Program-made: the position numbers and the translations under genes | Notes under the pieces: model-generated | What the model was told of the DNA's origin: nothing | The model's database searches: none | The model's input: the letters and a program-made list of their open reading frames with translations, nothing else | Shown here: positions 16,228 through 24,868 of the stretch, piece after piece | How the letters are laid out: every line of letters starts with the position of its first letter | Position numbering within the stretch: position 1 is the first letter of the stretch | DNA from: Desulfobacteraceae bacterium | GTDB lineage: Bacteria > Desulfobacterota > Desulfobacteria > Desulfobacterales > Desulfosarcinaceae | Assembly: GCA_013003715.1 (NCBI GenBank) | Contig: JABDIN010000061.1 | Span: forward strand, 1-37,315 | DNA length: 37,315 nucleotides | Reading direction: 5' to 3'

Positions 16228-16785
16228 ATGAAAACTTACAAGGTGAAGGATTTAATGGTACCGCTGTCGGAATACGCGATGGTGCCGAAAGATGCATCGC
16301 TCTATGATGCGGTGCTGGCCCTGGAAAAGGCCCAGGAAGACTTTGACCATACCCGGTACCGGCATCGGGCCATTCTTATCGCCGACGAGTCCGGAAACGT
16401 TATCGGAAAAATGAGCCAACTGGACGTGCTGCGCGCCCTGGAACCGAAGTATGGAGAGTTACAGGACCGCCACGGCCTGGCCCGATTCGGTTTCACCAAA
16501 AAATTCATGAAATCCATGTTGAACCACTATCATTTGTGGGATGGTGCATTGGAAGATATTTGTAAAAAAGCCGCCAATGCACCCGTGTCTCAATATATGT
16601 ATACACCAAGTGAAGGGGAGTATGTTGACGAGGAAGCCGGCCTGGATGAAGCGATACATCAATTGGTCCTCGGACATCATCAATCGCTGTTGGTCACACA
16701 ATCAGGGAGCATCACCGGCGTATTGCGCCTCACGGATGTTTTTGCTGCGATATTCCATTCGATGAAAGCGTGTTTTATTGAATGA
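16228..16785 (+). CDS. CBS-domain pair protein
   Basis: Two CBS motifs flank a middle helical insert. The first runs VKDLMVPLSEYAMVPKDASLYDAVLAL with HRAILIADESGNVIGKMSQLDVLRAL. The second runs VSQYMYTPSEGEYVDEEAGLDEAIHQL with QSLLVTQSGSITGVLRLTDVFAAI. CBS pairs bind adenosine nucleotides and gate partner enzymes or transporters. The 185-aa protein has no other domain and is probably cytosolic. AAGGAGG is perfectly placed ahead of the ATG. It lies 37 bp after the pseudo-receiver and 72 bp before the SLC13-type permease; controlling that permease in response to energy charge is an attractive inference. Confidence 0.9.
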   Translation: MKTYKVKDLMVPLSEYAMVPKDASLYDAVLALEKAQEDFDHTRYRHRAILIADESGNVIGKMSQLDVLRALEPKYGELQDRHGLARFGFTKKFMKSMLNHYHLWDGALEDICKKAANAPVSQYMYTPSEGEYVDEEAGLDEAIHQLVLGHHQSLLVTQSGSITGVLRLTDVFAAIFHSMKACFIE

Positions 16786-16857
16786 TGCCGGATTTCAACA
16801 TCTTCGAAATATCAAACGGGCTTTGATGCCGTTAAATAAATAGAGGAGGAACATTTG

Positions 16858-18345
16858 ATGAGTAGTGATATGGTCGATATTACCGATAATCGCTTTGATT
16901 GGAAGAAACTCGTTTTTCTGATGTTGGGTGTGACGCTGTTCACCATCGTCTATTATTCGCCGCAATGGCCTGATGCCGTGGATCCCATGGGAAAGGCATT
17001 CGAATTAAGCAGGGCTGGAAAAGGGGCCATTGCCGTTTTCCTTCTGGCCGGCACCTGGTGGGTGTTCGAGGTCGTCCCTATCGGCGTGACCAGTCTGGCC
17101 ATCGGCGTCATGCAGGCGTTGTTTCTCATCCGTCCGGCCAGTGTGGCGTTTAAAGACTTTATGGATCCATCGGTGATGTTCATTTTCGGATCCATCGTGA
17201 TCGGGCTGGTATTCACAAAAACGGGGCTGACAAAACGCCTGGCGTACAAAATGCTGGCCATTGTCGGCGAGAGAACCAGTATGATTTACCTCGGTTGTTT
17301 TCTGGTGACGGCCGCCCTGACGCACATCATGGCCCATACGGCGGTGGCCGCTACGATATACCCGCTCCTTGTGGCCATATACGCCTTGTATGGCGAAGGG
17401 GATAAACAGACAAAATTCGGCAAAGGTCTTTTCATGGGTATGGCGTATGTCGCCGGCGCGGGGTCCATTGTCACCCTGCTCGGTGCCGCCCGGGGTGCGG
17501 TGGCCATTGGGTTTTACCAGGATGTGATGAATAAGGATGTCGGTTTTTTTGAGTTAAGCTATTATATGTTCCCCATCGGCTGGTTGATGACCTTTATTTT
17601 GTGGGGCTTTTTCATGGTTGTGTTAAAGCCGGAAAAACGCACCATACCGGGATTAAAGGAAAAGGCCAAAAGACTCTATAAGGAACTCGGCGGTATTACC
17701 CGGAAAGAGTTGATCGCGGCAAGCATCGTGGGTGCATGCATTCTCGCCCTGGCGGTTTTCGAAATTATGAAATCCATCTATCCTGATTTTACACCTCCCC
17801 ATAAAACGGCACTGATACTCATGTCCACGATATTATTTTTTATCACCGGTATTCTGGACATCGATGACCTGGAAGAGATCCCCTGGAATATTATCCTGCT
17901 GTTCGCCGGCGCCATGAGTATCGGATTCTGCCTGTGGGAAACCGGGGCGGCGGAATGGCTGGCGATCAACTGGCTGGCCATGTTCAAAGAATCCCATTGG
18001 TTTGTATTTGTCATGAGTATTGCTTTTTTCGTCATGATCATGACCAACTTTATCATGAATGTCGCCGCCATTGCCATATCATTGCCGGTGGCCCTGGTGA
18101 TTGCGCCGTACCTTGGTGTATCCGGAGAAGTCATCCTTTTCGCGTCCCTGGTGGTTGCGGGCATGCCGTTTCTTCTCCTCGTGGGTGCAGCCCCCAATGC
18201 CATTGCCTATGACTCCAAACAATTCTCCACCGGAGAATTTTTTCTGTACGGTATACCGGCCAGCATACTGTTGATGATCGTGACCGGATTTGCCGTTTAT
18301 GTACTCTGGCCGATCATGGGCATGCGCATCACATTGCCCGGTTAA
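16858..18345 (+). CDS. SLC13/DASS-family permease
   Basis: Inner-membrane sodium-coupled anion transporter family. About a dozen hydrophobic segments are visible, with two related halves: ALTHIMAHTAVAATIYPLLVAIYALY with GAGSIVTLLGAARG in the first, and MTNFIMNVAAIAISLPVAL with LLLVGAAPNAIAYDSK in the second. Canonical DASS proteins carry Ser-Asn-Thr at the hairpin tips; here the first tip reads AHT and the second TNF, so the bound anion or ion may differ. Candidates are sulfate, a dicarboxylate or an organic sulfonate; I cannot choose. The ATG at 16858, with GAGGAGG 8 nt upstream, is preferred to the TTG one codon earlier. 495 aa. Third gene of the sigma-54 cassette. Confidence 0.88.
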   Translation: MSSDMVDITDNRFDWKKLVFLMLGVTLFTIVYYSPQWPDAVDPMGKAFELSRAGKGAIAVFLLAGTWWVFEVVPIGVTSLAIGVMQALFLIRPASVAFKDFMDPSVMFIFGSIVIGLVFTKTGLTKRLAYKMLAIVGERTSMIYLGCFLVTAALTHIMAHTAVAATIYPLLVAIYALYGEGDKQTKFGKGLFMGMAYVAGAGSIVTLLGAARGAVAIGFYQDVMNKDVGFFELSYYMFPIGWLMTFILWGFFMVVLKPEKRTIPGLKEKAKRLYKELGGITRKELIAASIVGACILALAVFEIMKSIYPDFTPPHKTALILMSTILFFITGILDIDDLEEIPWNIILLFAGAMSIGFCLWETGAAEWLAINWLAMFKESHWFVFVMSIAFFVMIMTNFIMNVAAIAISLPVALVIAPYLGVSGEVILFASLVVAGMPFLLLVGAAPNAIAYDSKQFSTGEFFLYGIPASILLMIVTGFAVYVLWPIMGMRITLPG

Positions 18346-18357
18346 GCATATATTTTC

Positions 18358-18389
18358 CCGGCAGGCCGTTTTTATACACGGCCTGCCGG
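18358..18389 (+). terminator. Strong hairpin between permease and beta-helix gene
   Basis: An 11-bp perfect stem, CCGGCAGGCCG / CGGCCTGCCGG, with a 10-nt loop. It is followed by TATTCC rather than a long T-run, so it may be a leaky terminator or an RNA-stabilising element separating expression of the two genes. Confidence 0.5.
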
Positions 18390-18414
18390 TATTCCAATCA
18401 GATAAGGTGCTGGT

Positions 18415-19836
18415 ATGAAAAAAGTAGAAAAGTTGTTCAACCGGGTTTTGCAGCGTGTGAACATCAACCTGCGGGAGATTGAATTCGACGCCAATCCGTG
18501 GGTGGCCGGTGTGATTCCCATCGATCAATTCGGTAAATTTTATGCCTTCTACGGCATCAGCTCACGGCATCCCCTGGACCTGTCCTTTGCTCACTCCAGC
18601 GTTGCCGGCAGTTATTTCCTGGGAAAATGCCGTGTCAATAATTCGATCTTATACAAAACCGATATCCGCGGTGACGAATTAAAGTCCAAGGGAGACGCCA
18701 TAAAATATCAGGACTTTGAGATCGTGGTCAACGCAGATGAAATGATCCGGATCGAAGATAGTTTTTTGATAAAAAATCTGGTTCACAATTGTTCCCATGA
18801 CCCGGAAAATCTCGAAGAATTCAACATTCAGAATACCTGTTCCATGCATTATGCCAATATTCACGGCTCCCCCACGGAAGGGTGTTTCCTGGGGCCGTTC
18901 AGTACGATTGATCTGACGAGCATGCAGGATTCGGTCATCGGCAGCTACTCCTATATTCAGGCCGGTGAAGTGCTCCACATGAATATCAACCCCGGCACCA
19001 TTTGGGTCCATGCCGACGGTGATTTTAATTTTTTATACGAATACCCGCAGGAAATACTGGAACACTATGTGTCGGTGACACCGGGACAGGCGGTTTCCGG
19101 TATATTCATGGATTTTATAGAAGCCCGGAAGGCGGATTTTCAGCGCGTGTTCGACGTGGTAAACCTTGAATTACCGTTCAGCATTCCAAACGGAGCCAGT
19201 CTTGACCGGTTTGCCGTGATTAAACCGAAGATCACGCTCAACGAAAACGTGTTGGTGTCCCAGCGGGCATACCTGGAAAATTCATGGTTGGGAAAAGGCG
19301 CCAATGCACAGGAAAATTGCTATATTATCAACTCAAAGCTTATGGGGAACAATGTAACTGCCCATGGCGCCAAGATTATCAATGCGGATATGGGTACCCA
19401 CGTGTTTGTGGGATTTAATTCATTCCTTAACGGCAAACCAGGGCATCGACTCAATGTGGGATCGGACTGTATCGTCATGCCGCACACCATCATCGATCTT
19501 GAGGAACCGGTGGCCATTCCCGACGGGCATCTCGTGTGGGGACATATTTCAAGAATGAAGGATTTGGAAACCCAGACTTATCCCATTTCAAAATTCGCGG
19601 AGATAAAGGACGGTCTGATTCTGGGCAGATTGCTGTTCGAAGGTGACGGGAAGGCGTTTGTGGATGGGTTCAAGGCGCGGATTCATCATATCCTGGAAGC
19701 CAACGGTGCCTTTTACGACGGCTCGAAAAATCACGGGCATGCCCAGAACAACCAGAACATCTCGATCAATACCATTCAGCCCTATAGTGATGGAGAACTC
19801 GAAGGCCTTTACCCGACCATAAGAATCACGCCCTGA
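18415..19836 (+). CDS. Left-handed beta-helix (hexapeptide-repeat) protein, 473 aa
   Basis: The repeated short hydrophobic steps with turn residues are typical of the LbH fold: IIKNLV, CFLGPFSTIDLTSMQDSVIGSYSYIQAG early, and then LVSQRAYLENSWLGKGANAQENCYIINSKLMGNNVTAHGAKIINADMGTHVFVGFNSFL. A C-terminal alpha/beta tail follows (FAEIKDGLILGRLLFEGDGKAFVDGFK). Such folds are used by acyl- and nucleotidyl-transferases, but no specific active-site His pair can be assigned, and a pure binding scaffold is possible. No signal peptide. It follows the permease by 70 bp across a strong hairpin. A role in modifying or storing the transported compound is speculation. The ATG has a moderate purine-rich site. 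Confidence 0.78.
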   Translation: MKKVEKLFNRVLQRVNINLREIEFDANPWVAGVIPIDQFGKFYAFYGISSRHPLDLSFAHSSVAGSYFLGKCRVNNSILYKTDIRGDELKSKGDAIKYQDFEIVVNADEMIRIEDSFLIKNLVHNCSHDPENLEEFNIQNTCSMHYANIHGSPTEGCFLGPFSTIDLTSMQDSVIGSYSYIQAGEVLHMNINPGTIWVHADGDFNFLYEYPQEILEHYVSVTPGQAVSGIFMDFIEARKADFQRVFDVVNLELPFSIPNGASLDRFAVIKPKITLNENVLVSQRAYLENSWLGKGANAQENCYIINSKLMGNNVTAHGAKIINADMGTHVFVGFNSFLNGKPGHRLNVGSDCIVMPHTIIDLEEPVAIPDGHLVWGHISRMKDLETQTYPISKFAEIKDGLILGRLLFEGDGKAFVDGFKARIHHILEANGAFYDGSKNHGHAQNNQNISINTIQPYSDGELEGLYPTIRITP

Positions 19837-19845
19837 TAGATATAT

Positions 19846-19906
19846 CCCGGTGGATGCCGGCCTATTGCAGACTTCTCCCTGAGAATAAAGGCCGGAATCC
19901 ACTGGG
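19846..19906. terminator. Long bidirectional hairpin between convergent genes
   Basis: CCCGGTGGAT (19846-) pairs with ATCCACTGGG (-19906) with one G-U, then after a mismatch CCGGCCT pairs with AGGCCGG, around a 25-nt loop. It lies between the beta-helix gene and the minus-strand cyclase-homology gene and could serve both. No clear T-run. Confidence 0.6.
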
Positions 19907-19911
19907 AGCCA

Positions 19912-22227
19912 CTATATATCCGTCTTAAACCTGCGATATATTTTTTCATTGGTGCATACTTCATAGTATTTTCGGGCCGAGACGCCGCTGATCTTGAAGT
20001 CTTCGGGTTGAATGATTTGAATCGGAGACTCCCGCAGAATAAGCCGCTGATAACGGCCTGATTTTGTAGGGAATTTGCCGGTGAAAAATTTATTGTTTTT
20101 ATGTTGTGACCCGACCGTCGTCAGCTTCATGCGTTTGAGTGTGATTTCCTTCCTGAGCTTCGAGAAGCCCTCTTCATTCAGCTCGATTCCGTTTATATTA
20201 TACCGGAGATACAGATCGTCCGCCGTCGCCGCCATGTCCTTTTCGGATGCATTTTGGAACACGAACAGATTAAATTGGGGATTTTTTTTCATGATGCGTT
20301 GGCGCAGTGTCTTGGAGCAGCTGGAAAGCCGGTCCGCATGGTTGATGGCCGGCGAGATCATAATTCTATTGTTGCCGTCGAAGAGAAATGTCGGCGGTTT
20401 GGCGGTGTGGCTTATGCCAACGCCGAGCTCCAGTATGGGGAGTTGGTATTGCTTGCTTTTTTCATTGTACGTCCTGATGATTGAGAACATATTCAATGCA
20501 ATCCCACAGGCTCTTGATACTGCATACCAGTCCGCCGGAGAATTTTCTTCTTCAAAAATCGATAGGATGATGGCGTCACCCTCGATAAAAACCTTTTGAG
20601 TACCATACTCGGCCAGGATATCGGAAATGGGATCAAAGAAATGAAGACTGAAAAAAGAGGCCGGATTCAATCCGCGTTCATTCATGAGATGAGTGATGTC
20701 GGTCGACCCCCTGACGTCGGCCTTGATAATGGTGTGGTTGATTATCTTCCGCCGTTCAGCAACTTGCTCATGGGGAAGGAAAAATTCATATAGGGTATTG
20801 TTCTCCCGGGAAAGCGTGATGATTTTATCGTCATCATCCACCAGGTTTATCTGTTCCACGGCCTCATAAAGCACTTTATGATTCACCGAATCCCTGTGGT
20901 ATCGGGCAAAGGCTTTAAGAAAACGCATGAAGAGTTCTTTTCTTTTCTTTTCCCCAAGGCTGTCGATGTGTCTGACCTTGTCGTTGAGTGCTGCCAGGGA
21001 AAAGGATTTGCCGTACATTTTTTGTAGTCTTTTCAGTCTCTTACGAATTATACGACGGGTTTTGGGGGAGCTTAGATATTGCAGCACCTGTCTCGGCACC
21101 AGGGGCGGGCAATATTTTTTGTAAACGGGCTTCATGCTGTAAATCGCGCAGATGCGGCGGGCCAGGCCGATGCGCTTGAATTTTTTCAAAAAATAGTTGA
21201 AGAGCTTTTTCTGATGTTTCAACCGGATTTTTAATGCTTTCCGGACACTACGATTGGCTCGATTTTTCTTTAGCTCCTTGAGCCGGTCCATGGTGGCCTG
21301 ATAATTCAGAAGGGTGTCGATGTTTTCGGTTCTTCGAATCCAACGATCCAACTCTTCGTCGTAGAGTGTATAAAACTCCCGTTCATCATCGCCGATGAAC
21401 GGCAGTGATCCGCGTTTCTCAATATAGAATTTTCTGGCGGGAAGATTATCCAGATCCGCCTGGTTGAGTAACTTTTTGATTTGGAACAATAAATTGCCGT
21501 GCTTGTCCGGATCTTCCATACGGCGACCAAGGCTCAGATCATATTCATCAATCAGGAAGGCGTCATTATACGGTGTGTGCGTGTGAAGCATGGGATTGGA
21601 GTAGGCATCGCTGAACAATTTCGATCGATGGCCGAAGTTTGACTCCCGCACTTCAGCAAGGTTCTCCTTATGAACCGCTTTCAGATAGCTGAACATTTCC
21701 ATTCCGACCATTCGAATGATGTCAGCGCGGTTCTGAAGTATGCCGGCAAGCTTCTCTTTCAGGGACGGACCGGCTGTTTTTTCACTATAGCTGCCGAGAT
21801 CACGCTCCCTGACGCGTGCCTTCAATTGGGCCAGGTGTTCATCAAATTGTTCAGAGACAGTGTTTATAACAATCTTGACGATGGCGGTCTGGGCCAGATT
21901 GTCCAGTTGAGGTTCGCCCAATCCTTTGGCACGATGAATGGTATCGGTCATCAATTCGCGAAACAGGTTTTTATATTTGTGGACGCCTCGTGATAATTGG
22001 TCCTGGGATTCTCTTTTGGGCAGCTGATCCGTGCCGGTGTGTTTTAAGACCAGTAGTTTGGCTATCTTTCTGGTTGCATTACAGAACGTCGGGCTCACCA
22101 GAACATCATAGCGAATGTTGTCAACTCCAAGGGTCAAACGATCCAGTGAATAATCTGAAGGGTATGGTTTAAGTGAGAAGTCTCTTAAATTCGGGAGCCG
22201 GGGTATATATTCTATCAGGGGGGGCAT
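19912..22227 (-). CDS. Large protein with C-terminal class III cyclase-homology domain (771 aa)
   Basis: Residues 1-490 are helical and highly basic in the middle (about 315-405, rich in Lys/Arg), with no domain I can name. Residues 497-640 form a class III nucleotide cyclase homology domain. Both metal-binding aspartates are present, Asp504 in KADVRGSTD and Asp551 in FIEGDAIILSIF. The transition-state pair is also present, Asn629 and Arg633 in ISPAINHADRL. It may therefore be an active cyclase, although DVRGST and EGD are not the usual DIRGF and GDG. There are no membrane segments. The start at 22227 has a weak site but is the first in frame. A promoter-like element with a palindrome lies just upstream. 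The substrate and N-terminal function are unknown. Confidence 0.75.
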   Translation of the reverse strand: MPPLIEYIPRLPNLRDFSLKPYPSDYSLDRLTLGVDNIRYDVLVSPTFCNATRKIAKLLVLKHTGTDQLPKRESQDQLSRGVHKYKNLFRELMTDTIHRAKGLGEPQLDNLAQTAIVKIVINTVSEQFDEHLAQLKARVRERDLGSYSEKTAGPSLKEKLAGILQNRADIIRMVGMEMFSYLKAVHKENLAEVRESNFGHRSKLFSDAYSNPMLHTHTPYNDAFLIDEYDLSLGRRMEDPDKHGNLLFQIKKLLNQADLDNLPARKFYIEKRGSLPFIGDDEREFYTLYDEELDRWIRRTENIDTLLNYQATMDRLKELKKNRANRSVRKALKIRLKHQKKLFNYFLKKFKRIGLARRICAIYSMKPVYKKYCPPLVPRQVLQYLSSPKTRRIIRKRLKRLQKMYGKSFSLAALNDKVRHIDSLGEKKRKELFMRFLKAFARYHRDSVNHKVLYEAVEQINLVDDDDKIITLSRENNTLYEFFLPHEQVAERRKIINHTIIKADVRGSTDITHLMNERGLNPASFFSLHFFDPISDILAEYGTQKVFIEGDAIILSIFEEENSPADWYAVSRACGIALNMFSIIRTYNEKSKQYQLPILELGVGISHTAKPPTFLFDGNNRIMISPAINHADRLSSCSKTLRQRIMKKNPQFNLFVFQNASEKDMAATADDLYLRYNINGIELNEEGFSKLRKEITLKRMKLTTVGSQHKNNKFFTGKFPTKSGRYQRLILRESPIQIIQPEDFKISGVSARKYYEVCTNEKIYRRFKTDI

Positions 22228-22276
22228 TTTATATTATTCATCTCTCTCAGTCGTCATCACCTTCACTGGTTTTGTT

Positions 22277-22309
22277 TTTATAAACAATTTGTAGCATTTG
22301 TCACAAATG
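22277..22309 (-). promoter_or_regulatory. Candidate promoter with overlapping palindromic operator
   Basis: On the minus strand, TTGTGA (22306-22301), an 18-bp spacer and TATAAA (22282-22277), about 50 nt ahead of the cyclase-homology gene. The palindrome CATTTGT-C-ACAAATG (22295-22309) overlaps the -35 box, suggesting repressor or Crp/Fnr-type control. Confidence 0.45.
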
Positions 22310-22476
22310 TTGTCCAATCAATTTCATGGGAACAGGGTAGGTCTGTATTGACGGACCCGGGGGAATTCATAGCCGTGTAGGATCGACTATGCGGTTGCCG
22401 TTTTCTATCCGGGTGACTGTTGAAGGGTGCCGATGTAAAAGATGTTGTAGTCCGGTGGCGTGGCGTCCGTTATTTT

Positions 22477-23556
22477 TTAAGACGTGGACTGATAGCCAAA
22501 ACTTGCGAAAGTATCATTTTGCTGGGGGGTATCGAACGTGAAGTTGTTCCGAGTGACGATTTCCAGACAAATACCGACCACCTGAGGGTCATATAATTTG
22601 TCTTTTTGGTCGAAGATTTCCTGTTTGGCCTTGGTAATGCCCGGAGAAGGGCGGTATGGCCGGTGGCTGGCGATGGTTTCAAACACATCCGCCACCGACA
22701 GGATTTTGGCTTCCAGCAGAATCTCTTCTCCTTTTAATCCCCGCGGGTAACCTGAACCATCCAGACGTTCGTGATGTTGAAGGATAATATTGGCAAGCGG
22801 CCAGGGAAATTCGATTTTTTTCAGAATGTCATATCCGGCTTCCACATGGTTTTTAATCAGTTCGTACTCGATTTTTGAGAGTCGTCCGGGTTTACAGAGT
22901 ATCTCGGCAGGCACCGAAATTTTCCCCAGATCATGAATGTTGCTCGCCATGCGCAGACCGTCGATTTGATTCTGATCGAGTCCCATTTTCTCGGCGATGG
23001 CGCACGCTAAATTCGAAACCCGTTGTTGATGCCCGGCGGTATAGGGATCCCTGAGTTCAACGGCCAGGGAAATGGCCTGGACAATACCGTCCATCGCGCG
23101 TTTGTATTTGTCAAGGTTGTCTTGCAGGCTTTTCAAGGCCTCATTGCGCTGGGAAAGTGTTGTTCGTTCCTTAATTACACGATTCAGCCGCGCAATGAAT
23201 TCACTGATTTGAACCGGCTTTTGAAGAAAATCACTCGCACCCATACCGATGATGTCTTCATAAGAATATTCACTGGTATACCCGGTCATGATGATGACAT
23301 CGGCATGGGAGTCTAGTTTGATTTGGCGCAGGAGCTCTATACCATTCATATGAGGCATGTTGATATCCGAGATGACGATACTGATGTTTTCTTTTTTCAA
23401 AAAATCAATTGCCTCCAACGCATTCCCGGCCGTTATACATTGATAACCCGCCTGTTCAATGCCCATGGACAAGATCCTTCGGGTCGCTTCTTCATCATCC
23501 ACGACCAGAATGTTTGCGATAATTCCCCCGGAGGGTGCGATGCTGATATTTCCCAT
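22477..23556 (-). CDS. Response regulator with HD-GYP c-di-GMP phosphodiesterase output
   Basis: An N-terminal receiver is followed by an HD-GYP domain that hydrolyses cyclic di-GMP. In numbering from ATG 23556, the receiver has the phosphoacceptor Asp64 (VISDINMPHMNG), Thr91 (MTGYTS) and Lys113 (LQKPVQ). The HD-GYP part has GHQQRVS, His208-Asp209 in NIHDLGKI, KNHVEAGYDIL and HHERLDGSGYP with GYP at 269-271, so the enzyme looks intact. The frame runs open to 23655, but AGGAG stands before ATG 23556 and the extra residues are low in structure. About 359 aa. No sensor kinase is adjacent. Flanked by two minus-strand genes with separate upstream regions, so probably single. Confidence 0.93.
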   Translation of the reverse strand: MGNISIAPSGGIIANILVVDDEEATRRILSMGIEQAGYQCITAGNALEAIDFLKKENISIVISDINMPHMNGIELLRQIKLDSHADVIIMTGYTSEYSYEDIIGMGASDFLQKPVQISEFIARLNRVIKERTTLSQRNEALKSLQDNLDKYKRAMDGIVQAISLAVELRDPYTAGHQQRVSNLACAIAEKMGLDQNQIDGLRMASNIHDLGKISVPAEILCKPGRLSKIEYELIKNHVEAGYDILKKIEFPWPLANIILQHHERLDGSGYPRGLKGEEILLEAKILSVADVFETIASHRPYRPSPGITKAKQEIFDQKDKLYDPQVVGICLEIVTRNNFTFDTPQQNDTFASFGYQSTS

Positions 23557-23896
23557 GGTCTCCTGTCCATTGATGAACGAACGCAGATCGGTTAACCGGG
23601 ACGTGGAAAATGCTTGATGACATTGATGACGATGCGGTTCAATGGCCACCGGCAATTCATCTTTGCTGTGGGATTTGATCGGATGTTCAATGGGAGTCGG
23701 GAGTGATTTTCAGCATAAATATAATCATACTGAGAATGAAACGTGAGCGTCGGCTGACATATGATAAACCAGGATGGAATCTGGGCAAATGGTCACGTCT
23801 TACAAATCCGCCATCAATGTTGTTCGCAAAGCTGAATTCGTTTCTTCATAGGATAGAACGTCAAGGGGCATGTGTCAAAGTTAAAAACAGGGGATT
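23557..23896. other. Intergenic region upstream of the HD-GYP gene
   Basis: About 340 bp. It holds the optional N-terminal extension of the HD-GYP frame and an AT-rich TATATT-type -10 candidate on the minus strand near 23715-23730, without a convincing -35 box. A plus-strand open frame (23703-23933) has no ribosome binding site or domain character. Nothing else stands out. Confidence 0.4.
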
Positions 23897-24868
23897 TCAG
23901 GACCCGATCAGATATCCGATATACCCCACATAACATAAGAGCAGGAAACCGCCTTCCTTGCGGCATATGGTGAAGTCTCTCCGCATCATCAGCCAGGGCA
24001 AAACGCTGATGATCATCATGACAATATAGTCAACAAGCAATCCGCTTCCCAAAAATCCGCCGGGAATGGGTATGGGACGAACCATCGCTGCCATCCCTAA
24101 TACGCACAGGATGTTGAATACATTGCTGCCGACCAGATTTCCAAGGGAGATATCTATCTCTTTTTTTATGGCAGCGACCACCGATGTCGCCAACTCCGGA
24201 AGGGAGGTGCCGAAGGCGACCACCGTCAATCCGATGAATTTGTCGCTGACCCCGAAAGTTTTCATTATGGTGACCGCGGCATCGATGAGTACATCCGCAC
24301 CTTTCACCACAATGGCAATGCCGGTTATGACAAGAAGGGTATTCGTCACACGCAGGTAGCTGTGTTTCCTGCCGCCGGAGGCCGTCGATTTATCGGTGCC
24401 GGTGTCTGCGGACAGGGTAGATCGTTTTGCATACAGATAGTTGTAACATAGATACGCAATGATTCCGATGAACAGTGTCACGCCCTCGACACGGCCGATG
24501 GTCGAATTTAAAGAGATTAACAGGAGGTACAAGGAGACACCCAGCATGATGGGGATGTCCCGGCGAATGACGCCGATATTGGTGATCACGGGCTGGAATA
24601 CGGCGGTCAATCCCAGCACAAGGGCAATATTGCAGATGTTGCTGCCGATAACATTCCCTACAGCTATCATGCTTTTGCCTTTTAACGAGGAAACAACACT
24701 TACCACCAGTTCCGGAGCCGATGTACCAAAGGCGACCACGGTCAGTCCGATCACCATGGGGGTCAGCCCCAGGCTCGATGCCAGATTCGAAGCACCTTTC
24801 ACCAACCAGTCCGCACCAAAATACAACATCAGGAGGCCAAGCATGAACAACGCCAGTTGAATCATCAT
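23897..24868 (-). CDS. Calcium/sodium antiporter (CaCA family, YrbG-like)
   Basis: Inner-membrane cation exchanger. The two alpha repeats are plain: VVAFGTSAPELVVSV with GNVIGSNICNI in the first half, and VVAFGTSLPELATSV with GNLVGSNVFNI in the second. Each carries the ion-binding glutamate in an (S/T)xPE signature. About ten membrane segments, with a short hydrophilic loop of Lys/Ser/Thr between the halves (KRSTLSADTGTDKSTASGGRKH). 323 aa is normal for YrbG-type proteins. Ca2+/Na+ exchange is the family norm, but K+ or H+ coupling cannot be excluded. Two ATGs stand in tandem at the start, with a poor ribosome binding site. Divergent from the HAMP receptor gene. Confidence 0.92.
   Translation of the reverse strand: MMIQLALFMLGLLMLYFGADWLVKGASNLASSLGLTPMVIGLTVVAFGTSAPELVVSVVSSLKGKSMIAVGNVIGSNICNIALVLGLTAVFQPVITNIGVIRRDIPIMLGVSLYLLLISLNSTIGRVEGVTLFIGIIAYLCYNYLYAKRSTLSADTGTDKSTASGGRKHSYLRVTNTLLVITGIAIVVKGADVLIDAAVTIMKTFGVSDKFIGLTVVAFGTSLPELATSVVAAIKKEIDISLGNLVGSNVFNILCVLGMAAMVRPIPIPGGFLGSGLLVDYIVMMIISVLPWLMMRRDFTICRKEGGFLLLCYVGYIGYLIGS

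Noticed and set aside
23703-23933. 76-codon plus-strand ORF
   Set aside because: No ribosome binding site, unstructured composition, overlaps the exchanger's 3' end.
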